The notes under the pieces: generated by a model
The model's database searches: none
What the model was told of the DNA's origin: nothing
What the model saw: the letters and a program-made list of their open reading frames with translations, nothing else
Part shown: piece by piece, positions 46,877 to 57,034 of the stretch
Numbering within the stretch: position 1 is the stretch's first letter
Layout: each line of letters begins with the position of its first letter
DNA from: Methanoregula sp. SKADARSKE-2
Lineage (GTDB): Archaea; Halobacteriota; Methanomicrobia; Methanomicrobiales; Methanospirillaceae
DNA length: 64,000 nucleotides
Reading direction: 5' to 3'
NCBI GenBank assembly: GCA_030919125.1
Contig: CP121470.1
Span: 1,844,391-1,908,390 of the forward strand
Program-made: the position numbers and the translations under genes

Positions 46877-49544
46877 ATGACCTCCGAGAGCGAGCGGGTA
46901 ACACGAAGGATGCGGATCGATCCCTTCCTGAAAGCAGCAGGCTGGACAATCACTCCGTTTACTGTAGGGATGGATCTGACGCGGTTTAACAAATGTGCTC
47001 TTGAAGAATTTCCCACAGATAACGGCCCGGCTGATTATGCTCTTTGCGTTTATGGGAAGATTTTTGCGGTCGTTGAAGCCAAGAAAATTTCCCTTGGTCC
47101 TCAGAATGTTCTGACCCAGGCTGAGCGGTACGCGACAGGAATCTCCGGTAGCCCATTTAATTTTTCCGGGTTCCTTTCATATATTCTACCAATGGCGAAA
47201 TTATCTGGTTCCATGATCTCCGGAATACCCTGAACCGCTCCCGCACGGTCACGAAATTTCATACGCCGGAGGCATTGGTTGAACAGCTTCGGGGAAAATT
47301 CGAGGCATCCTGCCAATACCTTACAGACTGGGAAAATGCTCATCCGATGATCCGCCCATATCAGGCAGAAGCAAATGCAGCGATAGAGCAGGCTGTCCGC
47401 GACAGGAAACGCCAGATGCTTGTCGCGATGGCAACGGGAACCGGTAAGACCTATACGATGGTCAACCAGATTTACCGGCTGATGAAGTCCGGCGTGGCAA
47501 AACGTGTCCTGTTCCTTGTAGATCGCCGGGCACTTGCTGCGCAGGCAGTCAAGGCGTTCACCTCATTCGATGCGCAGCCGGGCCTGAAATTTGATAAGGC
47601 GTACGAGGTGTACAGCCAGCGTTTCTTCCGCGAGGATTTTGAAGACGATGAGAAGTTCGATCCCAAAGTGATTCCTACATCCTATCTGATGGATCCGCAG
47701 CCAGGCCATGCCTTTGTTTATATCTGCACGATCCAGCGGATGACCATCACCCTCTTCGGTCGGAACGCAGTCTTGGGAGGTGAGGATGAGCCGATCGATG
47801 AGGATGCAGAGCAGATGAATATCCCGATTCACGCATTCGATCTCATTGTTGCCGATGAATGCCACCGGGGGCATTCCGCTGCGGAACAATCTGTATGGCG
47901 TAAGACGCTGGATCATTTCGATGCAATCAAGATCGGACTGACTGCGACACCGGCAGCACACACGATGGCATATTTCCGGAAGATTGTGTACCGGTATGAA
48001 TATACCCTGGCCGTGAGGGAAGGGTTCCTTGTAGATTACGATGCAGTTGCGCTCAATTCCGATGTGCGGATGAACGGAATCTTCCTCCAGACCGGGGAGC
48101 AGGTAGGCCTGATCGATGCTTCTACCGGTGAACAGACCTTTGATAACCTTGAGGATGAACGGCAGTTCGATACCACGGATGTTGAGCGGAAGATCACCTC
48201 ACCGGAGTCCAACCGGAGGATCCTTACCGAGATCCGGAAGTATGCGGAAGAGCATGAGAAGCGGTTCGGCAGGTTCCCGAAGACCCTGATCTTTGCGGTC
48301 AACGATATCTCGCATGCCGATCAGCTGGTGGATATGGCCCGGGAGGTCTTCGGAAAGGGGGATTCATTCGTGCAGAAGATCACCGGCAAGGTTGATCGGC
48401 CGCTCCAGTACATCCGGCAGTTCCGGAACCGGCCGCAACCTTCGGTTGTTGTGACGGTTGATCTTCTCTCCACCGGTGTGGATATTCCGGACCTGGAGTT
48501 TATCGTCTTCTTACGGCCGGTGAAGTCCCGTATCCTCTTCGAACAGATGCTGGGCCGGGGAACCCGGAATGAGGAGCACTATCCGGACAAATTGCATTTT
48601 GTGGTCTTCGACTGTTTCGGCGGGACCCTGCTCGAATATTTCCGGAAGGCTACCGGTATCACAGCCGAGCCCCCGGAGAAAGAGAGCCGCTTCATTCTTC
48701 AGGTGCTCAAGGATTTCTGGGACAACCGCGACCGGCAGTACAATACCGGCATCTTGGTGAAACGGCTCCAGCGGATTGAGATGGAGATGGGTGGGAAAGC
48801 CCGGGAAATGTTTGCAGCGTATATCTCCCAGGGCGACCTGAAACGGTACGCTGCAAATCTCCCGAATGTCCTTCGCGAGGATTTCACAGGAGCAATGACG
48901 CTCCTGCGCAACCCGGAGTTTCAGGAGCTGGTGCTCCACTATCTCCGGCCGGAGAAGTCCCTGATCATTGCGTACGAGAATGTCGACACGGTGACTTCCC
49001 GGTACATCTTCCGGGATTCGGCCGGCAACGAGTACAAGCCGGAGGACTACCCGCTTGCCTTCACGCAGTTTGTGAAGGAGAACCCGGAGCATATCGAAGC
49101 TATCCGGATCCTCATGGACCGGCCAAAGGACTGGGGCACCGATGCACCCCATGAACTGAAGAAGAAACTGGCAGCAACCCGGTTCCGGTTTACCATCGAG
49201 AACCTCCAGATGGCGCACAAGGTGCGGTACCACAAGGAACTTGTGGATATCATCTCGATGGTAAAGCACGCAGCCCGTGATGAGGAGCCGCTCTTTACAG
49301 CAGAGGAACGGATTCACCGGGTCCTTGACCGGATGGCGCTTTATGCGTCAGTGAATCCCGAACAGCAGATCTGGCTGGACAAAATCCGCGAACATTTGAT
49401 CGCGAACCTCTCAATCAGTAAGGGAGACTTTGACCTCATCCCCCTCTTTGCCAATGAGGGTGGATGGGGGGGAAGGCAAACCGGGTTTTTGACGGGAATC
49501 TGCCGGTCTATATCCAGCAGTGGAACAAGGAGATTGCAGCATGA
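46877..49544 (+). pseudogene. hsdR: Type I restriction subunit HsdR, two frameshifts
   Basis: Starts at ATG 46877. The N-terminal nuclease domain contains ADYALCVYGKIFAVVEAKK (PD-ExK type). The frame breaks at the T5 run 47161-47165 (SPFNF to RVPFIYSTNGEIIW). The SF2 motor follows intact: MATGTGKTYTMV (Walker A), ADECHRG (DEAD-like), GLTATPA, LLSTGVDIPDLEF, and GRGTRNEE. A second break at the G7 run 49466-49472 shifts the last 25 residues; the right frame ends KEIAA at TGA 49542-49544, overlapping hsdM. EcoEI-like subfamily. Confidence 0.88.
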
Positions 49545-51434
49545 GTGATATTGTCGGGAAATTATGGGGGTTCTGTCACACCCTCCGGCATGACGGGATC
49601 GATTACGGGGATTATATCGAGCAGATCACGTATCTTCTCTTCATCAAGATGGCCGATGAGCGGAGTGTTGAACTTCCCACGGGCTGCGACTGGAAGACGC
49701 TGAGAGAGAAGTCCGGCACCGATCTGACCGATCACTACGTGGATGTGCTCCGGACACTCGGGAAGGAGAAAGGGCTCATCGGCGACATCTTTGCCGGCGC
49801 AATCTCCCGGTTCACCAACCCGGTGAACCTGAAGAAGCTGATCGGGCTCATCGATGAGACAGCATGGACCGAGCTGAACATCGATGTGAAGGGCGAGGCG
49901 TTCGAAGACCTCCTGGAAAAGGCGGCAAGCGAGGGGAAGAAGGGTGCCGGGCAGTACTTCACGCCGCGGATCCTGATCCAGGCGATTGTCCGGTGCATGA
50001 AGCCCGATCCAAGGAAGAAGGACGACCTGACGATCTGCGACCCGGCCTGCGGGACCGGCGGATTCCTGGTCTGGTTCGTACGAGTGGCTGCTGGATCAGA
50101 CCAAGGGCGGGGCGCTTGACCGCGATGTGGCGCTCCGGGTGAAGAAGAATACCTACTTCGGGCAGGAACTCGTTGTCCGCCCGCGCCGGCTTGCGCTGAT
50201 GAACCTCTATCTCCACAATGTCGAGCCGCAGATCAAGTTCGGGGACTCCATCTACGAGAACCCGGACGCACACCGGTTCGATGTGATCCTGACCAATCCC
50301 CCGTTCGGGACCAAGGGAGCCAACAAGGCCCCGGACCGCGACGACTTCATGGTCTCCACCTCCAACAAGCAGCTCAACTTCATCCAGCATGTGATGACGA
50401 TCTTAAAACCCGGCGGTCGGGCTGCGGTCGTTGTCCCGGACAATGTCCTCTTCGCAGACCAGGCTGGCGAGGTGTTCAAGGATCTCACCGAGCAGTGCAA
50501 CCTGCATACGATCCTCCGTTTACCGAACGACACATTTACGCCGTACTCTTCCGGTACGAAGACGAATGTGCTCTTCTTCACCAAAGGCTACCCCACCGAG
50601 ACGCTCTGGGTGTACGATGACCGGACCAATGTCCCGGGCATCACCAAGAAGGACCGGCCCCTGACCCCGGCGTATTTTGAGGAGTTCGAGAAGGTCTATG
50701 GCGCTGATCCGAACGGCGGTGCAAAGCGGAATGAAACTGATTCGAAAGAGAATCGCTGGCAGTCGTTCCACATCTCTGAAGTCAAGGAGCGGAACTACAA
50801 GATCGATTCCCTGAAGTGGCTCAAGGACGATTCGCTCGAGGATGCGGATTCGTTGCCGGAGCCGGAGGAACTGGCGGTCGAAGCGATCGAGGAACTCCTG
50901 CTGGCGATGGATGAGCTGAAGCAGGTCCTGGTGTTGCTGGAGAATGGGGAACCGGCGGCGAGTGAAGGGAAGAAGGCTGAGCCGGTGCCGGAAGTGGAAT
51001 TAGCGTATGAGGAAGAGTTACCGGAAGGTTGGAAGTTCGCGGAACTTGGTTCTGTCGCAAAATACATCAATGGAATGGCATTCAAACCCTCTGATTGGGA
51101 AACGAAAGATCGTCCGATTATTAGAATTCAGAATTTAACAAAGTCCACAAACATCGTAAATTATTGTTCAAAAGAGGTCGATAAAAAAATAATTATTCAA
51201 AATGGCGATCTTTTAATTTCTTGGTCAGCAACTTTAGGTGCGTATATTTATTCCGGTGAAGAAGCAGTTCTCAATCAACATATTTTCAAAGTTGAACCTT
51301 TTACGGATATAATTGATAAAAAATTTCTTTTCTATTCTGTAAATTTTCATATCAAAAAATTAGCGCGAGATGCACATGGCTCTGGGATGGTGCATATTAC
51401 TAAAGGTTTTTTTGAGAGAATTTTAATCCTGTGA
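49541..51434 (+). pseudogene. hsdM: HsdM-HsdS fusion, frameshifted and cut by IS481
   Basis: Starts at ATG 49541, overlapping the hsdR stop. HsdM carries DPACGTGGF (SAM site), then a frame break near 50065-50080, then LTNPPFGTKG (catalytic motif) and GGRAAVVVPDNVLF. Past residue ~480 the frame runs without a stop into an HsdS target-recognition domain (LPEGWKFAELGSVAKYINGM ... HITKGFFERI), so M and S are fused. From about 51050 base composition turns strongly AT-rich. The gene ends at IS481 copy 2, whose first bases supply the stop; the rest of HsdS is missing. Confidence 0.88.
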
Positions 51435-52399
51435 TATCCCGAATTGATTTTACACATATAACCATTTCTGCGCATATTTCAGAATCCTCTCCTGGGGTAG
51501 ACGGTACCAGAATGCGTTATAAGGCTCATCGAAATCGAGACTCACTCATGTGAGGTTTGATGACATTGTGCCAGTGAAGAATTTTATCGACAGAACCGAA
51601 CTTCGCGATCCTTCGTTCGACTTCTCCGAAGAACCGTTCAATTTTGCCGTTCGTTTGAGGGTGTTTTATCCTGGTTGGGATGTGTTTTATGTTGTGATGA
51701 ACAAGGAACTCTCCGAATTTATGATGGGCCTATTCACGGTTCCGAGCTGAAACGAATTGTGTACTGTTGTCAGTGAGGATCTCGCGGGGCGTACCTTACA
51801 TCTGGAATCCCTGATTCAGCACCGTGAGAGTGTTCTCGGTAGTTGGAGAATCGAATACCCCGTAGCAGGTGATGAGGCGGGATGAATCATCCATGAATGC
51901 GATCAGCCATTTCTTCGATCCTTTAAGTTCGAACTCTTTCCAGTCTCCCTGCCCCATCGACATGGAATGAGTATGTTCATACCGAACATATTTCCGCTGT
52001 TGCCGTTTTTTCATGTTGATCTCCACCAGACCGTGGTTCAACAATACCCGATAGATTCGATTATGCGGGATATGGATCCCGTGTGTTTCCTCAATCTTCT
52101 TCTCCAGATGGATTGGACCAATGTTGTTGGATTGATAGGTTGCGAGGATCAACTCTTCTGCTCGATCATCGATGGCTTGGGGCTTTCTTCCAGATTGCCT
52201 GAGTACCGGATATTCTCCCGATTCTCTGAACGGGTTGATGAACTGATACACTCGTTGACGGGTAATCTGGAAATACCGGGCAATCTCAACAACGGGTTTA
52301 TCATTGACACATTGCTGAATGATCCTCTGGATAGCCCCATTCGATAAGTTGCTCAAATCGGTATTTACATCTGATGTCAAATGATTTCGGGATAGGACA
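51430..52399 (-). mobile_element. IS481-family element, copy 2 (970 bp, inverted)
   Basis: Same length and almost the same sequence as 22376-23345 in the opposite orientation; I noticed two single-base differences. The ends are again TGTCCTATCCCGAA and TTCGGGATATCACA. Unlike copy 1, the flanks (…GAATTTTAATCC and AGGGGGGATTCGACC) share no target duplication, so adjacent DNA was lost or rearranged after insertion. It truncates HsdS on one side and sits upstream of glyS on the other. Confidence 0.95.
51450..52380 (-). pseudogene. IS481 transposase, inactivated (copy 2)
   Basis: Carries the same TTG start, helix-turn-helix and DDE core as copy 1, and the same lesions: the stop after GFQM (complement at 51796-51798), the TAG before AHHKFGEF (51730-51732), and the AGTGAGT insertion near 51545. 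Sharing three inactivating changes means this copy descends from an already dead element. Confidence 0.92.
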
Positions 52400-52420
52400 A
52401 GGGGGGATTCGACCAAAAAC

Positions 52421-52481
52421 CTTTAAATAACGGGCGGATTCATATGCACCAGCAGTGCATTTTTTTGATCTGCATATGCAC
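52421..52481 (+). promoter_or_regulatory. TATA box, small hairpin and repeats upstream of glyS
   Basis: CTTTAAATAA at 52421-52430 is a good archaeal TATA box. About 15-20 bases on, ATGCAC-CAGCA-GTGCAT (52444-52460) forms a perfect 6-bp hairpin followed by T6. CATATGCACC occurs at 52441 and CATATGCACC again at 52472. Together they could make a short transcript that ends early, or an operator; this is inference. Confidence 0.4.
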
Positions 52482-52700
52482 CCGAATCATGATCGTCAGA
52501 ACCCGGACCGGATTTGCCCGGTCTTTTCCCGGATAACTGCAGGGATTTCCCATGAACTTCTCTCCTGGGTTTTCGTACTGTCCGCCACACCAGAGAGAGC
52601 CAGAGTATGCGATCATTCAGGGAATCTCTCCGGGAATTGTCCGGAAAAGCGGGCAGGGCCGCGGGGGCGAGACCCCTGCTTTCATATCCGTAGAATGAGA

Positions 52701-52710
52701 CTTATAATAT
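52701..52710 (+). promoter_or_regulatory. TATA box for glyS
   Basis: CTTATAATAT, a TATA-like sequence about 90 bases before the likely GTG start, and the nearest plausible promoter element. Confidence 0.45.
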
Positions 52711-52798
52711 TCACGGAGAATAATTGTTCAGAAGTCCGGTGATCGATCCCGACCGATCGATCGCCCAGCCATCAGATTGGATTTACAGAAGGGATATC

Positions 52799-54529
52799 GT
52801 GAGACCAGGTTCCAAAGATGTTTTTGAAAGTGTAATGGATCTTGCAAAGCGCCGCGGGTTCATCTGGCCCACCTCCGAATGCTACGGAGCGGTTGCGGGG
52901 TTCATCGATTACGGCCCGCTCGGGGCGATGATGAAACGGCGGGTCGAGAATGTATGGCGGGAATTCTACGTCATCCAGGAAGGGTACTACGAGATCGAGT
53001 GCCCGACGATTGCGCAGGAAGCGGTCTTCATCGCCTCCGGCCACGTGGCCGGGTTTGCCGACAAGATGTGCCAGTGCCCGCACTGCAAGGAGTTCCTCCG
53101 GGCCGACCATGTAGCCGAGGCCGGCGGGATAAAAAATGCCGGGACTATGAAAAACGAGGATCTCTCTCTCGCCCTTGCTCCCTGCAAATGCCTCGCATGT
53201 GAAGAGGTGCTCGGCAAGGTCGAGGTCTTCTCCTTCAACCTGATGTTTGGGACCTCGATAGGTCCCGGCTCGCAGCGGACCGGGTACCTCCGGCCCGAGA
53301 CCGCCCAAGGCATGTTCGTTGACTTCGGCCGGCTCCTCCGGTTCTACCGGGACAAACTCCCGTTCGGGGCCGTCCAGATCGGAAAATCGTACCGGAACGA
53401 GATCTCCCCCCGGCAGGGCATGATCCGGCTCCGCGAGTTCACGCAGGCGGAGGCCGAGATCTTCGTTCATCCGAACAGCAAGAACTGCCACCCGATGTTC
53501 CGGCGCTACGCAGACTACACGATGCCCCTCCTCACCTCCGACAAGCAGCTCGCGGACGAGCCCACCCTCACCCTCTCGATGCAGGAAGCGGTGGAGAGGG
53601 GGATAATCGCAAACGAGTACGTCGCCTATTATGTCGCCATGACCCATGCACTTCTCGTCAAAATCGGGATCCGGCCCGAGCGGCTCCGGTTCCGGCAGCA
53701 CCTCCCGGATGAACTGGCCCACTATGCCAATGACTGCTGGGACGCGGAGATCCTCTCGGACCGGTTCGGCTGGGTAGAGACGGTCGGGATCGCAGACCGG
53801 ACCGACTACGACCTGAACGCCCACGCCAAGGCGAGCGGTACTCCGATGACCGTCTTCATCCAGTACGACGAGCCAGAGAAGGTCCCGCGCCGGCGGATCA
53901 TCCCCAACATGGGCGTGCTTGGCAAGCAGTACCGGAACAAGGCGAAGGCGATCTTCGATGCGCTCGCGGAGTCGACCCCGACTCCCGAGGGCGCAGATGT
54001 TGTTGTCGATGGCGAGAAGATCCATATCCCAAAAGACCTCTTCGAAGTCCGGGACGAGATCGTGGACGTCCGGGGCGAGGAGATCGTCCCGCACGTGATC
54101 GAGCCCTCGTACGGTATCGACCGGATGTGCTACGCGATCCTCGAACAGGCGTACGACGAGGATGAGGCGGACGGCGAAACCCGGGTCGTGATGCGGCTCT
54201 CGCCCAAGGTCGCACCGGTGCAGGTCGCGGTCTTCCCGCTGATGTCACGCGACGGTCTCGACACGATGGCCCGCGAGATCCAGGAGACGCTCCAGAAGCA
54301 GAACATCCTCGCCGAGTACGATGACTCAGGGGCGATCGGGCGCAGGTACCGGAGGCAGGACGAGATCGGGACCCCCTTTGCGGTGACCGTGGATTATGAT
54401 TCCTTAGAGATGCAGACGGTCACGATCCGGGACCGGGATTCGATGAAGCAGGTCCGGGTTCCGGTTGACCGGGTACCGGGGACTATCCGGGCGCTGGTGG
54501 ATGGGAAAGTGAAGTTTGGGGAGATCTGA
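52799..54529 (+). CDS. glyS: Glycyl-tRNA synthetase, archaeal/eukaryotic type
   Basis: Charges tRNA-Gly. About 576 residues from GTG 52799, which follows GAAGGG and gives KDVFESVMDLAKRRGFIWPT, the usual N-terminus; ATG 52835 is an alternative. Class II motifs: motif 2 YRNEISPRQGMIRLREFTQ, and the glycine pocket EPSYGIDR in motif 3. An inserted region carries two CxxC pairs (CQCPHC, CKCLAC). The C-terminal anticodon-binding domain (VAPVQVAVFPL) is complete. Confidence 0.96.
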   Translation: MRPGSKDVFESVMDLAKRRGFIWPTSECYGAVAGFIDYGPLGAMMKRRVENVWREFYVIQEGYYEIECPTIAQEAVFIASGHVAGFADKMCQCPHCKEFLRADHVAEAGGIKNAGTMKNEDLSLALAPCKCLACEEVLGKVEVFSFNLMFGTSIGPGSQRTGYLRPETAQGMFVDFGRLLRFYRDKLPFGAVQIGKSYRNEISPRQGMIRLREFTQAEAEIFVHPNSKNCHPMFRRYADYTMPLLTSDKQLADEPTLTLSMQEAVERGIIANEYVAYYVAMTHALLVKIGIRPERLRFRQHLPDELAHYANDCWDAEILSDRFGWVETVGIADRTDYDLNAHAKASGTPMTVFIQYDEPEKVPRRRIIPNMGVLGKQYRNKAKAIFDALAESTPTPEGADVVVDGEKIHIPKDLFEVRDEIVDVRGEEIVPHVIEPSYGIDRMCYAILEQAYDEDEADGETRVVMRLSPKVAPVQVAVFPLMSRDGLDTMAREIQETLQKQNILAEYDDSGAIGRRYRRQDEIGTPFAVTVDYDSLEMQTVTIRDRDSMKQVRVPVDRVPGTIRALVDGKVKFGEI

Positions 54530-54609
54530 GTGAATAAAGTAATTGGATTCAGTACTTTTCTAAATTTTCCTCCCTGATCCATTGATAGTCGACAACCTAA
54601 CTACCTCCA

Positions 54610-55760
54610 TCAGCTAATACGACGAAGAACGGAAATAACGGTAACAAATTTGAGTTTCTTCCTGAGGCCCTCCCAGACGAAGAGGTGGAAGAGATCAAAT
54701 CGGAACAAATCCTCGTGGATCGTTCTCGGGCCACGTTGAACCTTGGAGAAGAAAATCCATTGAAGAGATACCCGGATATTCTTGAGAAGGAACGAAATTA
54801 TCGTCAAGAGGTACCTGAGCACAACATTTCTGGAAGATGTTTTAGTTCTCACGATATTCCGGATACGGAATGAGGACTCGATAGCGAACCGGTTCTTGTA
54901 GATCGAGGAGATCTTCCGGGGATTCCAGCCAATCCCATACACGACGTAGCCGAGATTCACATTCCTGAATTTTTTATTCCTTCCCTGAAGGTACTTGACA
55001 TCAATCGCGAGGGTAAGATCAAGCGGTTCGCCGGTACCCATCATCGTGTACTGGGCATACCGGGAATGATTTCCACGGAGGATCTTCTTGAGTTCCCGGC
55101 CGTGTTTTCTCACCGGAACGATATGCGGGATGTTCTCCTTCTGGAGAAATGAGAACACATCTTTTGCGATCAAGACAGAGTACTTCGGTGTTCACTTTTG
55201 CGTTGTGGATAATAGCCAAAAATTTCCGGATGCACTCGACCTTTGACACTCCCTTCTTCACCGGGAAAACTGCAAGGGTCTGCCGTTGACCTTTTGTTGT
55301 GATGGAGAGTGAAACGTACGAGTAAAATGTGGTTGTTGATTTCTTCATTTTGCTCTTGATGACGTAATCTTTGTTCGCTTCGATAATATCACCATAATAA
55401 GGCTCGTCGGTGAAATCTATGGCAAAATGATATGATTTTCCGGGAACAAGGATCTGATCGTTTGAATAGGTGAGGATCTTTGATTGTATTTCCAGAAGCG
55501 ATTCTCAATCCACCTTCGATAAATGATATCTGACTGACGTTTCACACGGGACTTTTTCTACGGCCTTATTGATGGAATGCACGGATAGTTTGGTCGCTGA
55601 CATCCCAACAAGTGACTGGATAAGCGTCTTTTGTCTCAGTGTTTTCGTTGATGGAAATGGTGAGATTCCGGTTGATTGCATCCACTGCTATTTCGGAACA
55701 ATCTTCTGCTCGGATCTCAATCTTTATTCGGCGGGGGAATTGCCGTCTATTAGTCATATG
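54610..55760 (-). pseudogene. DDE transposase remnant (ISH3-like)
   Basis: Pieces in several frames. About 55320-55450 reads FAIDFTDEPYYGDII, giving the first catalytic Asp, then MKKSTTTFYSYVSLSITTKGQR and VLCLDR (second Asp). A shift follows, and 54610-55173 gives VFSFLQKENIPHIVPV, DVKYLQGRNKKFRNVNLGYVVYG and the glutamate-bearing IYKNRFAIESSFRIRN. The N-terminal part near 55566-55757 is also detached. The pattern matches archaeal IS4-superfamily elements of ISH3 type; family placement is from memory of motifs. Confidence 0.75.
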
Positions 55761-55965
55761 CGGCGCCCACTGCCTATTTAGATCTGCCGGTTTGGATTAG
55801 CCTCGGCTAAAAATTAGTGAAGTACTGGGTTTACACTTTGTCCCATATTTGATCACCATAGGACTTACGTCCTTGGTTTTGACCGAAAGATCTAAGAGTT
55901 AGTAGCGTCCATCCATGGGTTAGACAAACCCGGGATGGAGATCGAACGAGAGTGAATCCACCGAA

Positions 55966-56939
55966 ATGCACGAGCGGCAATTTTGTAAACTTTCTGATAT
56001 CGACGTATCAGGTTTGCTCGTGTACAGAGGCATCCCGGTGTTTTCCCGCTGAACCAGTATCAATAGCTCACGCTTCCGTCAAGCGTTTGTTAGAGAGGCA
56101 GCCAGCCTCACCACACTGGGGCGCTGTATGAGGAAGCGCAACGGTTGCTCCGGGCTAACGAAGGAGTATTGGTAATCGATGATAGTACCCTCGACAAACC
56201 GTATTCCCATCAGATTGAACTGGTGACCCGGCACTGGAGTGGGAAGCATCATCGGGTAGTTCAGGGAATCAACCTAATCTCAACCATTTGGACTGATGGT
56301 TCTGCGATAGTTTCGGTAGATTTCCGGATCTATTGTCCAGACAAAGACGGGAAAAACAAAAATGATCATTTCCGGGATATGCTACGAGCAGCCGAAGAAA
56401 GAAAGTTTCAGCCGGGATGTGTCATCTTTGATTCGTGGTATTCGTGTATCGCCAACCTGAAATTGATCCGCACGCTGAAGTGGCATTGGTGTACCCGTCT
56501 CAAATCCAACCGGTTGGTTGATCCTGATAATACGTACAACCGTTCAGTTTCTGAGATTGAGATTCCTCCCGAAGGAAGAGTTGTTCATCTGAGACAATAC
56601 GGTTTCATCAAGCTATTTAGGATCGTTCACTCTGATAAGGAACCCGAACATTGGGCTACCGATATTCTCGATGCATCGGAAACCGACAGAAAAACGTTCA
56701 AGGAACTTGGATGGAATATCGAAGAGGATCACCGTGGCATCAAGCAAGGTTGTGGCATCGAGAGATGCCAGGGTCCCAAAAGAGGTTGTTCAACAAGGAC
56801 ATATTCTGCTCTCGTTGCTGGCATTTCTTCGCCTCGAAACCCATCGATTGAATACAGGTTCCAGCTGGTACGAGTCGAAACGCTCGATTCATCGATCCGC
56901 TTCTTCTCTCTTTATCGCTTCCACGGCGTTCTAATCTGA
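55966..56939 (+). pseudogene. IS701-like transposase remnant
   Basis: The core is clear from 56145: GVLVIDDSTLDKPYS (first Asp), RHWSGKHHRVVQGINLI, CVIFDSWYSC (second Asp), and WNIEEDHRGIKQ with the Glu region. Before it, HASVKRLLERQPASPHWGA lies in another frame, and MHERQFCKLSDIDVSGLLVY from 55966 precedes a stop. After about 56780 the C-terminus (GHILLSLLAFLRLETHRLNTG) is in yet another frame. At least three lesions. Confidence 0.82.
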
Positions 56940-57034
56940 TTATTTTTGTAGTGCTGTGATGAAGATTTCTTGCTCGAATCTGCCTTCAAACGCGTAAGTC
57001 CTAGAGAAAAAATTTACAAGAAAAACAAAGAAAG

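Noticed and set aside
22376..52399. The two IS481 copies as a classical composite transposon carrying 28 kb
   Set aside because: The interval holds core genes (cofE, psmB, fttA, secG) and copy 1 has its own private target duplication.
52772..54094. 440-codon minus-strand frame opposite glyS
   Set aside because: Shadow of the glyS codon bias with no recognisable features.
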